Source: Streptomyces sp. NRRL S-244 (GTDB taxonomy: Bacteria > Actinomycetota > Actinomycetes > Streptomycetales > Streptomycetaceae). Taken from it: 64,000 nt of DNA. A program made the position numbers and the translations under genes. Where the stretch lies: the NCBI RefSeq assembly GCF_000717915.1, contig NZ_JOCX01000001.1, forward strand, positions 248,001 to 312,000, read 5' to 3'. Under the pieces are notes generated by a model. The model had not been told where the DNA came from, made no database searches, and saw nothing but the letters and a program-made list of their open reading frames with translations. Positions 8,473-16,688 of this stretch are shown one piece after another. Position 1 is the first letter of the stretch. Every line of letters begins with the position of its first letter.

Positions 8473-9188
8473 GCGCCCCGGGCCCCGCGCGGGACACGGC
8501 CGCCGGCCCCGCCCCGGTCGTCCGCTTCGAGGGCGTCGGGCTCACCTACCCCGGACCGCCGCCCGTCCAGGCGCTGCGGCCCTGCGAACTGACCGTGGAG
8601 CGCGGCGAGTACGTCACCGTGGTCGGCCCCTCCGGTTCCGGGAAGTCGACCTTCCTGAACGTCGCCGGGCTGATCGACGCCCCGACCGCCGGCCGGTACC
8701 TCCTCGACGGCATCGACACCGGGACCCTGCGCGACCGCGACCGGACCGCCCTGCGCGGGCAGCGCATCGGCTTCGTCTTCCAGTCCTTCCACCTCCTGCC
8801 GCACCGCAGCGCCCTGGAGAACGTCCGCCTGGCCATGGTCTACAACGGCGTCCCGCGCGCGGAACGCGCCGAGCGGGCCCGTACGGCGCTGGAGCGGGTC
8901 GGCCTCGGGCACCGCACCGGCCATCTCCCGACCCGGATGTCGGGCGGCGAACGCCAGCGCGTGGCCATCGCCCGCGCCCTGGTCGCCGGGCCCTCGCTGC
9001 TGCTGTGCGACGAGCCCACCGGGAACCTGGACACCGCCACGGCGGGCGCCGTACTGGCGCTGCTGGACGAGCTGCACGCCGACGGGCTGACCCTCCTGGT
9101 CATCACGCACGACCCGCACGTGGCGGCCCGGGGCCGGCGGACGGTGTCCATCCGCGACGGGGTCCTGAGCGAGGTCGTCCCCGTATGA
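8469..9188 (+). CDS. ABC transporter ATP-binding protein (MacB/LolD-like)
   Basis: A 239-residue cytoplasmic ATPase powering the adjacent FtsX/MacB-type permease. Walker A GPSGSGKST is near residue 55, the Q-loop is in FVFQSFHLLP, the signature is MSGGERQRVAIARAL, Walker B with D-loop is LLLCDEPTGNLD, and the switch His is in VITHD. All key residues are present. GTG 8469 overlaps the adaptor stop by 4 nt, and its own stop overlaps the permease ATG by 4 nt. This family usually moves lipoproteins, peptides or small toxic molecules by mechanotransmission; the cargo here is unknown. Confidence 0.95.
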   Translation: MSAPGPARDTAAGPAPVVRFEGVGLTYPGPPPVQALRPCELTVERGEYVTVVGPSGSGKSTFLNVAGLIDAPTAGRYLLDGIDTGTLRDRDRTALRGQRIGFVFQSFHLLPHRSALENVRLAMVYNGVPRAERAERARTALERVGLGHRTGHLPTRMSGGERQRVAIARALVAGPSLLLCDEPTGNLDTATAGAVLALLDELHADGLTLLVITHDPHVAARGRRTVSIRDGVLSEVVPV

Positions 9189-10510
9189 GGAACCCCCGGA
9201 GGAACCCCCTGAGGAGCATCGGGCGACGCCGCGGCACCGACACTGACGCAGGCACCGGCACCGGCACCGGCACCGGCACCGGCACCGGGATCACGCCCTC
9301 CCGGCTGTCCCTGCGCGACCTGCTCTCCGAGGCCCTGGCCGGGATGCTCCAGCGGCCCGCCCGCTCGGCGCTGACCGGCCTCGGCACGGTCCTCGGGGTG
9401 GGCACCTTCGTGGCGATCCTGGGGCTGACGGCCACCGCCTCCTCGCAGATCGACAGCCGCTTCAACGCGCTGACGGCCACCGAGGTCGGCGTCCAGGACA
9501 CCGCGGGCGGCGCCGACCCCAAGCTCGCGCAGCAGGTGCCCCTCGCCTTCCCCCGGGACGCGGACGCCCGGGCGGGCTCCCTCAACGGGGTACGCGCGGC
9601 AGGGGTGTTCTGGCCCGTGCCGCTGGGCGACACCACCGTACGGTCCGCCCCGGTCGCGGGGGCGACCGGCGAGCGGATCCCCGTCGTCGCCGCCTCCCCG
9701 GGGATGCTGCGCGCCGCCGGACTGACACTGGGCTCCGGCCGGGCGTACGACGCCTTCCACGACGGGCGCGCCGAGCAGGTCGCGGTGGTGGGCTCGGCGA
9801 TGGCGGCGCGGCTCGGCATCACGACGCTGGAGAGCCGCCCCGCGGTGTTCATCGGCGAGCACCCGTTCACCGTGATCGGCATCGCGAGCGGCGCGGACCG
9901 CAAGCCCGACCTGCTGCTGTCGGTGATCGTGCCCCGGGGCACCGCCGAGAGGCTGTGGGGGCCGCCGGAGAACGCCCAGCGGGCGCGGATGCTGGTGGTG
10001 ACCGAGCTGGGGGCGGCCCGCCAGGTGGCCGCGGAACTGCCGCTTGCCCTGCGCCCGGACCATCCCGACTGGCTGACGCCCGCGCCGCCGCCGGACCCGA
10101 AGACGCTGCGGGCGGGGGTGACGTCGGACCTGGACCAGCTGTTCCTGCTGCTGGCGGCGATCTGCCTGGTCATCGGGGCGGTCGGGATCGCCAACACCAC
10201 GCTCGTCGCGGTGCTGGAGCGGACCGGGGAGATCGGGCTGCGCCGGGCCCTGGGCGCGCGCGGGCGGCACATCACCGCCCAGTTCCTGGCCGAGTCCGCC
10301 GCGCAGGGAGCGGTGGGCGGGCTGGTGGGCACCACGCTCGGCACCCTGACCGTGGTCGGGGTGGCGGCGCTGCGCGACTGGACCCCGGTGATGTCGCCGC
10401 TCACCGTCGCCGTGGCGCCGCTGATCGGACTGGTCACCGGGGTCCTGGCCGGCCTGTACCCGGCATGGCGGGCCTCCCGTACGCAACCGGCGGAGGCCCT
10501 GCGCCGCTAG
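9185..10510 (+). CDS. ABC transporter permease (MacB/FtsX family)
   Basis: A 441-residue membrane protein with MacB topology: an N-terminal cytoplasmic tail, one helix (about 70-90, LGTVLGVGTFVAILGLTA), a large extracytoplasmic MacB_PCD domain, then three C-terminal helices with the FtsX signature (ERTGEIGLRRALGARGRHI) and end motif YPAWRASRTQPAEALRR. ATG 9185 overlaps the ATPase stop (ATGA). The N-terminal tail contains a (Gly-Thr)6 tract from six perfect GGCACC hexamers. The gene ends 5 nt from the convergent pirin gene with no obvious terminator between. Confidence 0.92.
   Translation: MRNPRRNPLRSIGRRRGTDTDAGTGTGTGTGTGTGITPSRLSLRDLLSEALAGMLQRPARSALTGLGTVLGVGTFVAILGLTATASSQIDSRFNALTATEVGVQDTAGGADPKLAQQVPLAFPRDADARAGSLNGVRAAGVFWPVPLGDTTVRSAPVAGATGERIPVVAASPGMLRAAGLTLGSGRAYDAFHDGRAEQVAVVGSAMAARLGITTLESRPAVFIGEHPFTVIGIASGADRKPDLLLSVIVPRGTAERLWGPPENAQRARMLVVTELGAARQVAAELPLALRPDHPDWLTPAPPPDPKTLRAGVTSDLDQLFLLLAAICLVIGAVGIANTTLVAVLERTGEIGLRRALGARGRHITAQFLAESAAQGAVGGLVGTTLGTLTVVGVAALRDWTPVMSPLTVAVAPLIGLVTGVLAGLYPAWRASRTQPAEALRR
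9251..9286 (+). repeat. Six perfect GGCACC hexamers
   Basis: An uninterrupted hexanucleotide tandem repeat encoding Gly-Thr dipeptides in the cytoplasmic N-terminus of the MacB-type permease. Copy-number change would keep the reading frame. Confidence 0.9.
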
Positions 10511-10515
10511 GGATG

Positions 10516-11502
10516 CTACGAGTGCTGGTCCGCCGACTTCGTGCGCTCCCGGGCGGTGGTGGGGATGGTCCCCAGCCGGCCCGCCTGGAAGTCGTCGAAG
10601 GCCTGCTGGAGCTCCTGCCGGCTGTTCATGACGAACGGCCCGTAGTGCGCCATCGGCTCCCGGATGGGACGCCCGCCGAGGAGGACGACCTCAAGGTCCG
10701 GGGTGTTCGAGTCCTGGGCCTCGTCCGCCCGCACCGTGATCGAGCCGCCCTCGCCGAAGACCGCCGTCTGCCCGGTGTGGATGGGCCGCCGGTCGGTGCC
10801 GACGCTGCCGCGTCCGGCCAGGACGTACGCGAGGGCGTTGAAGTCCTCGCGCCACGGGAGGGTGACCTGCGCGCCCGGGGTGACGGTCGCGTGGATCATC
10901 GTGATCGGGGTGTGGGTGATGCCGGGGCCGGCGTGGCCGTCGAGCTCACCGGCGATCACGCGGAGCAGGGCGCCGCCGTCGGGGGTGGAGAGCAGCTGGA
11001 CCTGGCCGCCGCCGATGTCCTGGTAGCGCGGGGGCATCATCTTGTCGGAGGCGGGGAGGTTCACCCACAGCTGGAGGCCGTGGAAGAGCCCGCCGGACAC
11101 GACGAGGGACTCCGGCGGGGCCTCGATGTGCAGGAGGCCGGAGCCGGCCGTCATCCACTGCGTGTCACCGCCGTTGATGACTCCGCCGCCGCCGTTGCTG
11201 TCCTGGTGGACGAAGGTTCCGTCGATCAGGTACGTGACGGTCTCGAAGCCGCGGTGGGGGTGCCAGGGGGTGCCCTTGGGCTCGCCCGGCGCGTACTCCA
11301 CCTCGCCCATCTGGTCCATCATGATGAACGGGTCGAGGTGCTGGTAGTTGATCCCGGCGAACGCGCGGCGCACCGGGAACCCCTCGCCCTCGAACCCACC
11401 CGGGGCGGTCGTGACGGCCAGCACCTTGCGGGCGGCGGTCTCCTGAGCGGGCTCGGCGACGCGGGGGAGCGTCAACGGGTTCTCCACAGTCACTGCAGGC
11501 AT
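10516..11502 (-). CDS. Pirin family protein
   Basis: A 328-residue bicupin. The N-terminal cupin has the pirin metal-site pattern HPHRGFETVTYLIDG, followed by NGGDTQWMTAGSGLLHIE; the C-terminal half holds the degenerate second cupin. Bacterial pirins are iron-binding, and some act as quercetinases or redox-linked modulators of metabolism; the precise role here is not visible. ATG 11502 is preceded by a strong SD aaggagg. A perfect inverted repeat upstream (11524-11542) suggests regulation by a MarR-like repressor. It converges on the MacB-type permease gene. Confidence 0.92.
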   Translation of the reverse strand: MPAVTVENPLTLPRVAEPAQETAARKVLAVTTAPGGFEGEGFPVRRAFAGINYQHLDPFIMMDQMGEVEYAPGEPKGTPWHPHRGFETVTYLIDGTFVHQDSNGGGGVINGGDTQWMTAGSGLLHIEAPPESLVVSGGLFHGLQLWVNLPASDKMMPPRYQDIGGGQVQLLSTPDGGALLRVIAGELDGHAGPGITHTPITMIHATVTPGAQVTLPWREDFNALAYVLAGRGSVGTDRRPIHTGQTAVFGEGGSITVRADEAQDSNTPDLEVVLLGGRPIREPMAHYGPFVMNSRQELQQAFDDFQAGRLGTIPTTARERTKSADQHS

Positions 11503-11523
11503 GGTCGGAACCTCCTTCTGCCT

Positions 11524-11542
11524 CGAGTTTAGTTGAAACTCG
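11524..11542. promoter_or_regulatory. Inverted repeat upstream of pirin gene
   Basis: CGAGTTT-agttg-AAACTCG is a perfect 7-bp inverted repeat with a 5-nt spacer, 22 nt upstream of the pirin ATG. It overlaps an AT-rich stretch likely to hold the promoter. The size and layout suit a MarR- or TetR-family operator; the regulator is unknown. Confidence 0.45.
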
Positions 11543-11572
11543 AACTTTCTGCCACACCTCACAGAACAGAAG

Positions 11573-11601
11573 GGGCCCCGGGGAAATTCCCCCCGGGGCC
11601 C
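11573..11601 (-). terminator. Hairpin between sseB-like and pirin genes
   Basis: Perfect 11-bp stem GGGCCCCGGGG / CCCCGGGGCCC with a 7-nt loop. On the minus strand it lies after the sseB-like gene and before the pirin operator, so it probably ends the former transcript. Confidence 0.7.
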
Positions 11602-11686
11602 GATGTCTCCCACCTGCACTTATGCCGTACGGCGAGACGATGACCGACCTGACGGACACCATCGGCCGCCCGCGCGGCAGCGGCGG

Positions 11687-12145
11687 TCAGCCGTACATGC
11701 GGCGCATCGCGTAGTCGACCATCTGCTCCACGGCCTTCGCGTCGAAGACCATGCGGTGGTCGCCCTCCATGTCGAGGACGAAGCCGTAGCCGGTCGGCAG
11801 CAGGTCGATCACCTCGGCGCCCGTGATCACGAAGTACTTGGACTCCTTGCCGGCGTACCGGCGGAGCTCCTTGAGCGTGGTGAACATGGGGATCACCGGC
11901 TGCTGCGTGTTGTGCAGCGCCAGGAAGCCCGGGGTCTCGCCGCGCGGGCAGTAGACCTTCGACGTGGCGAAGATCTGCTGGAAGTCCTCGGCGGACAGCG
12001 ACCCGGTCGTGAAGGCCCGCACCGCGTCGGCGAGCGACGGCGGCGAGGGCTCGGGGTACAGCGGCTGCTCGCCGTACCCGCCGGCCATCTGCTGCGGGGC
12101 GGCGTACTGCTGCCCTGCGCTCACGTTCTGGTCGTAGCCGTACAT
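11687..12145 (-). CDS. SseB family protein
   Basis: A 152-residue cytoplasmic protein with an SseB N-terminal-type domain: a helix near the start ([24 protein letters not shown]), then [28 protein letters not shown] and a hydrophobic [17 protein letters not shown] pattern. The first ~40 residues are Gln/Gly/Pro-rich. Actinobacterial SseB-like proteins have no firmly established activity; some sit near secretion genes. ATG 12145 ([11 protein letters not shown]) is chosen because upstream sequence looks non-coding. It is divergent from the acyl-CoA dehydrogenase gene. Confidence 0.8.
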   Translation of the reverse strand: MYGYDQNVSAGQQYAAPQQMAGGYGEQPLYPEPSPPSLADAVRAFTTGSLSAEDFQQIFATSKVYCPRGETPGFLALHNTQQPVIPMFTTLKELRRYAGKESKYFVITGAEVIDLLPTGYGFVLDMEGDHRMVFDAKAVEQMVDYAMRRMYG

Positions 12146-12292
12146 AGGGCGAAGCCTACCGAGCGCCCCCCACCCCGTGGACGCGCATTCCCGCCAGGGT
12201 TGCGGACCGGCCGCCCGACCGCCGACCACCCGGCCGCCGGCCACGGCCCACGGCCCGCGGCTTGACCCTGGTCACAGTCGCCACATCAGGGG

Positions 12293-12319
12293 TTGCGTCT
12301 TATTACCCGCGGGTAGCAT
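12293..12319 (+). promoter_or_regulatory. Promoter-like elements with 12-bp palindrome upstream of acyl-CoA dehydrogenase
   Basis: TTGCGT (12293-12298) and TAGCAT (12314-12319) resemble -35 and -10 boxes with a short 15-nt spacer. Most of the spacer is the perfect palindrome TACCCGCGGGTA (12304-12315). A smaller repeat TACC-gatt-GGTA follows. The layout resembles control by a fatty-acid-responsive TetR-type repressor; that is inference. Confidence 0.4.
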
Positions 12320-12383
12320 CATGACATTACCGATTGGTATGTACGAGGAACCTGTCTTCCCGAGCCTTAACGGAGCCGTCGCC

Positions 12384-14213
12384 ATGGGGCACTACAAGTC
12401 GAATCTCCGCGACATCGAGTTCAACCTCTTCGAGGTGCTCGGCCGCGACAAGCTGTACGGCACCGGACCGTTCGGTGAGATGGACACCGAGACCGCCAAG
12501 AGCGTCCTGTCCGAGATCGCCCGCCTCGCCGAGAACGAGCTGGCCGAATCCTTCGCGGACGCCGACCGCAACCCGCCGGTCTTCGACCCGGCCACCAACA
12601 CCGCGCCGGTCCCGGCGTCCTTCAAGAAGAGCTACGAAGCCTTCATGGACTCCGAGTACTGGCGCCTCGGCCTGCCCGAGGAGATCGGCGGCACCACCTC
12701 GCCCCGCTCCCTCATCTGGGCCTACGCGGAGCTGCTGCTCGGCTCGAACCCGGCCATCTGGATGTACTCCTCCGGCCCGGCGTTCGCCGGCATCCTCTTC
12801 GAAGAGGGCAACGAGGCGCAGAAGAAGGTCGCCCAGATAGCGGTCGAGAAGCGCTGGGGCTCCACCATGGTCCTCACCGAGCCGGACGCCGGTTCGGACG
12901 TGGGCGCCGGCCGCACCAAGGCGATCCAGCAGGAGGACGGCTCCTGGCACATCGAGGGCGTGAAGCGCTTCATCACGTCCGGTGAGCACGACATGGAGGA
13001 GAACATCCTCCACTACGTCCTCGCGCGCCCCGAGGGGCACGGCCCGGGCACCAAGGGCCTGTCCCTCTTCCTCGTCCCGAAGTTCCACTTCGACTGGGAG
13101 ACCGGCGAGCTGGGCGAGCGCAACGGCGTCTACGCGACGAACGTCGAGCACAAGATGGGCCTCAAGGCCTCCAACACGTGCGAGATGACCTTCGGCGACC
13201 AGCACCCCGCCAAGGGCTGGCTGATCGGCGACAAGCACGACGGCATCCGCCAGATGTTCATGATCATCGAGTTCGCCCGCATGATGGTCGGCACGAAGGC
13301 CATCGCGACGCTCTCGACCGGTTACCTGAACGCCCTGGAGTACGCCAAGGAGCGCGTGCAGGGTCCGGACCTGGCCAACTTCATGGACAAGACGGCCCCC
13401 AAGGTCACCATCACGCACCACCCGGACGTGCGCCGCTCGCTGATGACGCAGAAGGCGTACGCCGAGGGCATGCGCGCCCTGGTGCTGTACACCGCCTCCG
13501 TCCAGGACGCGATCCAGCTCAAGCAGGCCGCGGGCGAGGACGCCTCCGCCGAGATCGGCCTGAACGACCTGCTCCTGCCGATCGTGAAGGGCTACGGCTC
13601 GGAGCGCTCGTACGAGCAGCTCGCGCAGTCGCTGCAGACCTTCGGCGGTTCCGGTTACCTCCAGGAATACCCGATCGAGCAGTACATCCGCGACGCCAAG
13701 ATCGACACCCTCTACGAGGGCACCACGGCGATCCAGGGCCAGGACTTCTTCTTCCGGAAGATCGTCCGCGACCAGGGTGCCTCGCTGAACGTCCTCTCCG
13801 AGACGATCAAGAAGTTCCTGGCCGAGGCCGTCGGCGGCGAGGAGCTGGCCGGCGCCCGCGACGCGCTCGCCAAGGCCGCCGTGGACCTGGAGGCCATCGT
13901 CGGGCAGATGATCGTCGACCTCACCGCCACCGGCGAGGACGTCAAGAACATCTACAAGGTCGGCCAGAACACCACCCGCCTGCTGATGGCCTCCGGTGAC
14001 GTGGTCGTCGGCTACCTGCTGCTCAAGGGCGCGGCCGTGGCCGCCGAGAAGCTGGCCGCCGGCGCCCCCGCGAAGGACGTCCCCTTCTACACCGGCAAGA
14101 TCGCGGCGGCGAAGTTCTTCGCCTCGCAGGTGCTCCCGAACGTCTCGGTCGCCCGCGCGCTGGCCGAGGTCGTCGACAACTCCCTGATGGAGCTCGACGA
14201 GGCCGCGTTCTAG
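12384..14213 (+). CDS. Acyl-CoA dehydrogenase
   Basis: FAD-dependent acyl-CoA dehydrogenase of 609 residues, the long subgroup that includes mycobacterial FadE5 and DmdC-like enzymes. It shows an N-terminal helical domain, the central beta-domain with [16 protein letters not shown] and [14 protein letters not shown], a C-terminal FAD/catalytic helical domain ([25 protein letters not shown]-like [18 protein letters not shown]) and an extra C-terminal domain of about 120 residues typical of this subgroup. It would form the first oxidation step of beta-oxidation; chain-length preference is not readable. ATG 12384 ([13 protein letters not shown]) with ggag 9-12 nt upstream is preferred. A strong hairpin ends the transcript. 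Confidence 0.93.
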   Translation: MGHYKSNLRDIEFNLFEVLGRDKLYGTGPFGEMDTETAKSVLSEIARLAENELAESFADADRNPPVFDPATNTAPVPASFKKSYEAFMDSEYWRLGLPEEIGGTTSPRSLIWAYAELLLGSNPAIWMYSSGPAFAGILFEEGNEAQKKVAQIAVEKRWGSTMVLTEPDAGSDVGAGRTKAIQQEDGSWHIEGVKRFITSGEHDMEENILHYVLARPEGHGPGTKGLSLFLVPKFHFDWETGELGERNGVYATNVEHKMGLKASNTCEMTFGDQHPAKGWLIGDKHDGIRQMFMIIEFARMMVGTKAIATLSTGYLNALEYAKERVQGPDLANFMDKTAPKVTITHHPDVRRSLMTQKAYAEGMRALVLYTASVQDAIQLKQAAGEDASAEIGLNDLLLPIVKGYGSERSYEQLAQSLQTFGGSGYLQEYPIEQYIRDAKIDTLYEGTTAIQGQDFFFRKIVRDQGASLNVLSETIKKFLAEAVGGEELAGARDALAKAAVDLEAIVGQMIVDLTATGEDVKNIYKVGQNTTRLLMASGDVVVGYLLLKGAAVAAEKLAAGAPAKDVPFYTGKIAAAKFFASQVLPNVSVARALAEVVDNSLMELDEAAF

Positions 14214-14230
14214 CCCCTACGGTCACCCGC

Positions 14231-14267
14231 CCGACGGCCGGGCCCCCGCTGGGGGCCCGGCCGTCGG
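14231..14267. terminator. 17-bp perfect hairpin after acyl-CoA dehydrogenase
   Basis: CCGACGGCCGGGCCCCC pairs perfectly with its complement around a 3-nt loop (gct), 17 nt past the stop. A very stable terminator without a U-tract. Confidence 0.85.
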
Positions 14268-14307
14268 CATTCACAGGTTGTCGGTGGTTCGTGGGACGCT
14301 CGTAGGC

Positions 14308-15057
14308 ATGAGCCCAGCAGAGCAGCACGGCCACAGCAGGGGGTACTCCGTCCCGACCGGGCGGCCGTACGCCCTCAAGGAGCTGCAGGCTGCCCTGGGC
14401 AGCCTCGGCGACCATCTGCGGGAGCTGTACGACGGCGCCCACCCCGCGGAGTACGAGGCCGTCGCCGATGCCCTGTACACCGCCTTCCAGACGGCCGCCG
14501 GGCTCGCGCCCGCCAAGAGCTACACCGGCTGCTCCGAGCACCCCAACGGGGCCCTGGACCCCGAGGCGCCCGACGGCTGGGGCCGCTGCCTGATCTGCAA
14601 CGACCGGCGCCGCCTCGGGCTGCGCGCCCAGGGCGCCCGCGGCGCCCGCGCGGCGGCCGCCGCCCCGCCCGCGGGGGAGCAGCGCCGGCTGGGCTATCCC
14701 GTGCCGGAGCCTCCGTACACGCTGCAGTCCCTGCGCGACCACCTCCGCACGGTCGAGGACCGCCGCTTCCACCTGGGCTTCTCCTCCCCCGCCGAGGAGT
14801 TCGTCCGGATAGCGGACGACCTCCACCGGGCGTTCATCGTGGCCCGCGAGCTGTCCCGGCCGCGCAACGCCTCCGGCTGCTCCGAGCACCCCGGTGCGCC
14901 CATCGACCCGGACGCGCCGCCCGGTGAGGCCTGTATCTTCTGCGCCGGACGCAAGAGACGCGCGCAGCGCTCCGCGACGACCCCGGAGATGCTCCCGCGC
15001 ATCCGCCGGGGCGAGCGCAGGCAGCTGCAGCGCAGATTCGAGCGCCCGCCGGGCTGA
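14308..15057 (+). CDS. Unknown protein with duplicated Cys/His module
   Basis: A 249-residue protein not assigned to a known family. It consists of two similar halves. Each has a helical stretch (YALKELQAALGSLGDHLREL and YTLQSLRDHLRTVEDRRFHL), then a second helix (VADALYTAF / IADDLHRAF). Each half then carries Cys-Ser-Glu-His-Pro followed by Asp-Pro-X-Ala-Pro and Cys-X-X-Cys (CSEHPNGALDPEAPDG...CLIC and CSEHPGAPIDPDAPPG...CIFC). The Cys-X2-His...Cys-X2-Cys set could bind zinc. The halves are joined by an Ala/Gly linker, and the C-terminus is Arg-rich. ATG 14308 begins just before the first module. Function unknown; nucleic-acid or protein binding is a guess. Confidence 0.75.
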   Translation: MSPAEQHGHSRGYSVPTGRPYALKELQAALGSLGDHLRELYDGAHPAEYEAVADALYTAFQTAAGLAPAKSYTGCSEHPNGALDPEAPDGWGRCLICNDRRRLGLRAQGARGARAAAAAPPAGEQRRLGYPVPEPPYTLQSLRDHLRTVEDRRFHLGFSSPAEEFVRIADDLHRAFIVARELSRPRNASGCSEHPGAPIDPDAPPGEACIFCAGRKRRAQRSATTPEMLPRIRRGERRQLQRRFERPPG

Positions 15058-15158
15058 AAAGCCGCCGGGAAGTGGACCACACGGCCCGCGGTCCCGGCGT
15101 TTCGGCTATCCGCCGCAGTCCGACCATGGCGAACACGACCGTCGTTAAGGTGAACCAC

Positions 15159-16451
15159 ATGAGCTCTCCCGCCCGCTTCGACCGCGGCCACACCGACGAT
15201 CTGATGACCTTTTTGACGGCCAGTCCGTCGCCGTACCACGCCGTGGCCAACGCGGCCGAGCGGCTGGAAAAGGCAGGCTTCAGGCAGTTGTCGGAAACGG
15301 ACGCCTGGGACTCGGGCAGCGGAGGCCGGTTCGTCCTGCGCGGCGGAGCGCTCATCGCCTGGTTCGTCCCGGAGGGCGCGACCGCCCACATGCCGTTCCG
15401 GATCGTCGGCGCGCACACCGACTCCCCCAACCTGCGCGTCAAGCCGCTGCCTGACACGGGCTCACAGGGCTGGCGGCAGATCGCGGTCGAGATCTACGGC
15501 GGCACCCTGCTCAACACCTGGCTGGACCGGGACCTGGGCCTGGCGGGCCGGCTGAGCCTGCGCGACGGCAGCGAGCGGCTGGTGAACGTGGACCGCGCGC
15601 TGCTGCGCGTCCCGCAGCTGGCCGTTCACCTGGACCGGTCGGTCAACAGCGAAGGGCTCAAGCTCGACAAGCAGCGCCACATGCAGCCCATCTGGGGTCT
15701 GGGCGAGGTCCAGGAGGGCGACCTCATCGCCTTCCTGGAGGAGGAAGAGGGCCTGCCGCAGGGCTCGGTGGCCGGCTGGGACCTGATGGTCCACTCGATC
15801 GAGCCGCCGTCGTACCTGGGGCGCGACCGCGAGCTCGTGGCCGGCCCGCGCATGGACAACCTGGTCTCGGTGCACGCGGGCGTCGCGGCGCTGGCGGCCG
15901 CCTCGACCGCCGAGAAGCTGGACCACATCCCGGTGCTGGCCGCGTTCGACCACGAGGAGAACGGCTCGCAGTCGGACACGGGTGCGGACGGGCCGCTACT
16001 GGGGAACGTGCTGGAACGTTCCGTCTTCGCACGTGGGGGCACGTACGAGGACCGCGCGCGGGCCTTCGCGGGCACCATCTGCCTGTCCTCCGACACCGGC
16101 CACGCCGTGCACCCCAACTACGCGGAGCGGCACGACCCCTCGCACCACCCGCGCGCCAACGGCGGCCCGATCCTGAAGGTCAACGTCAACCAGCGGTACG
16201 CGACGGACGGCAGCGGGCGCGCGGTGTTCGCGGCGGCGTGCGAGCGGGCCGGCGTGCCGTGGCAGACCTTCGTCTCGAACAACTCGATGCCGTGCGGGAC
16301 GACGATCGGCCCGATCACGGCCGCCCGGCACGGGATCCAGACGGTGGACATCGGCGTCGCCATCCTGTCGATGCACAGCGCCCGCGAACTGTGCGGTGCG
16401 GACGACCCGTACCTGCTCGCGAACGCGCTGGTGGCGTTCCTGGAGGGCTGA
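15159..16451 (+). CDS. M18 family aminopeptidase
   Basis: A cytoplasmic zinc aminopeptidase of 430 residues, full length for the M18 (aspartyl aminopeptidase/ApeB) family, which removes N-terminal residues from peptides. Metal ligands are seen in GAHTDSPN (His near residue 86), AGPRMDNL, DHEENGSQSDTGA and the late MHSARELCGADD. The substrate loop ITAARHGIQTVDIG is present. ATG 15159 (MSSPARFDRGH) has aagg 8 nt upstream; ATG 15126 would add 11 residues. No signal peptide is seen. Confidence 0.94.
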   Translation: MSSPARFDRGHTDDLMTFLTASPSPYHAVANAAERLEKAGFRQLSETDAWDSGSGGRFVLRGGALIAWFVPEGATAHMPFRIVGAHTDSPNLRVKPLPDTGSQGWRQIAVEIYGGTLLNTWLDRDLGLAGRLSLRDGSERLVNVDRALLRVPQLAVHLDRSVNSEGLKLDKQRHMQPIWGLGEVQEGDLIAFLEEEEGLPQGSVAGWDLMVHSIEPPSYLGRDRELVAGPRMDNLVSVHAGVAALAAASTAEKLDHIPVLAAFDHEENGSQSDTGADGPLLGNVLERSVFARGGTYEDRARAFAGTICLSSDTGHAVHPNYAERHDPSHHPRANGGPILKVNVNQRYATDGSGRAVFAAACERAGVPWQTFVSNNSMPCGTTIGPITAARHGIQTVDIGVAILSMHSARELCGADDPYLLANALVAFLEG

Positions 16452-16499
16452 CGCCCCCGTCGTACGGACCGCTCCGCCTCCCGGACCGGGGGGCGGCGC

Positions 16500-16588
16500 G
16501 GGATCCGGCTGCGGGATCCGGCGCGGGACTCGGTGCGGGATTCGGCTCCGGGATTCGGCTTCGGCATTCGGCTCCGGGATTCGGCCGG
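16500..16588. repeat. Degenerate 12-13-bp tandem repeat
   Basis: About seven units of the form gggattcggctcc (variants gggatccggctgc, gggactcggtgc, ggcattcggctcc) run head to tail in the gap between the M18 gene and the next secreted protein gene. No coding role was seen. Confidence 0.8.
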
Positions 16589-16688
16589 GCGGGTCGATCT
16601 GGGCGGCGACGCGGTGCGATGAACCTATGGTGACACTCCGTCATGTTGTGCTGGGGTTCCGTCCTTCCCGGCCGACAAGGAGAGTCCC

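Noticed and set aside
16500..16588. CRISPR-like array
   Set aside because: Units are 12-13 bp with no spacers and no cas genes nearby.
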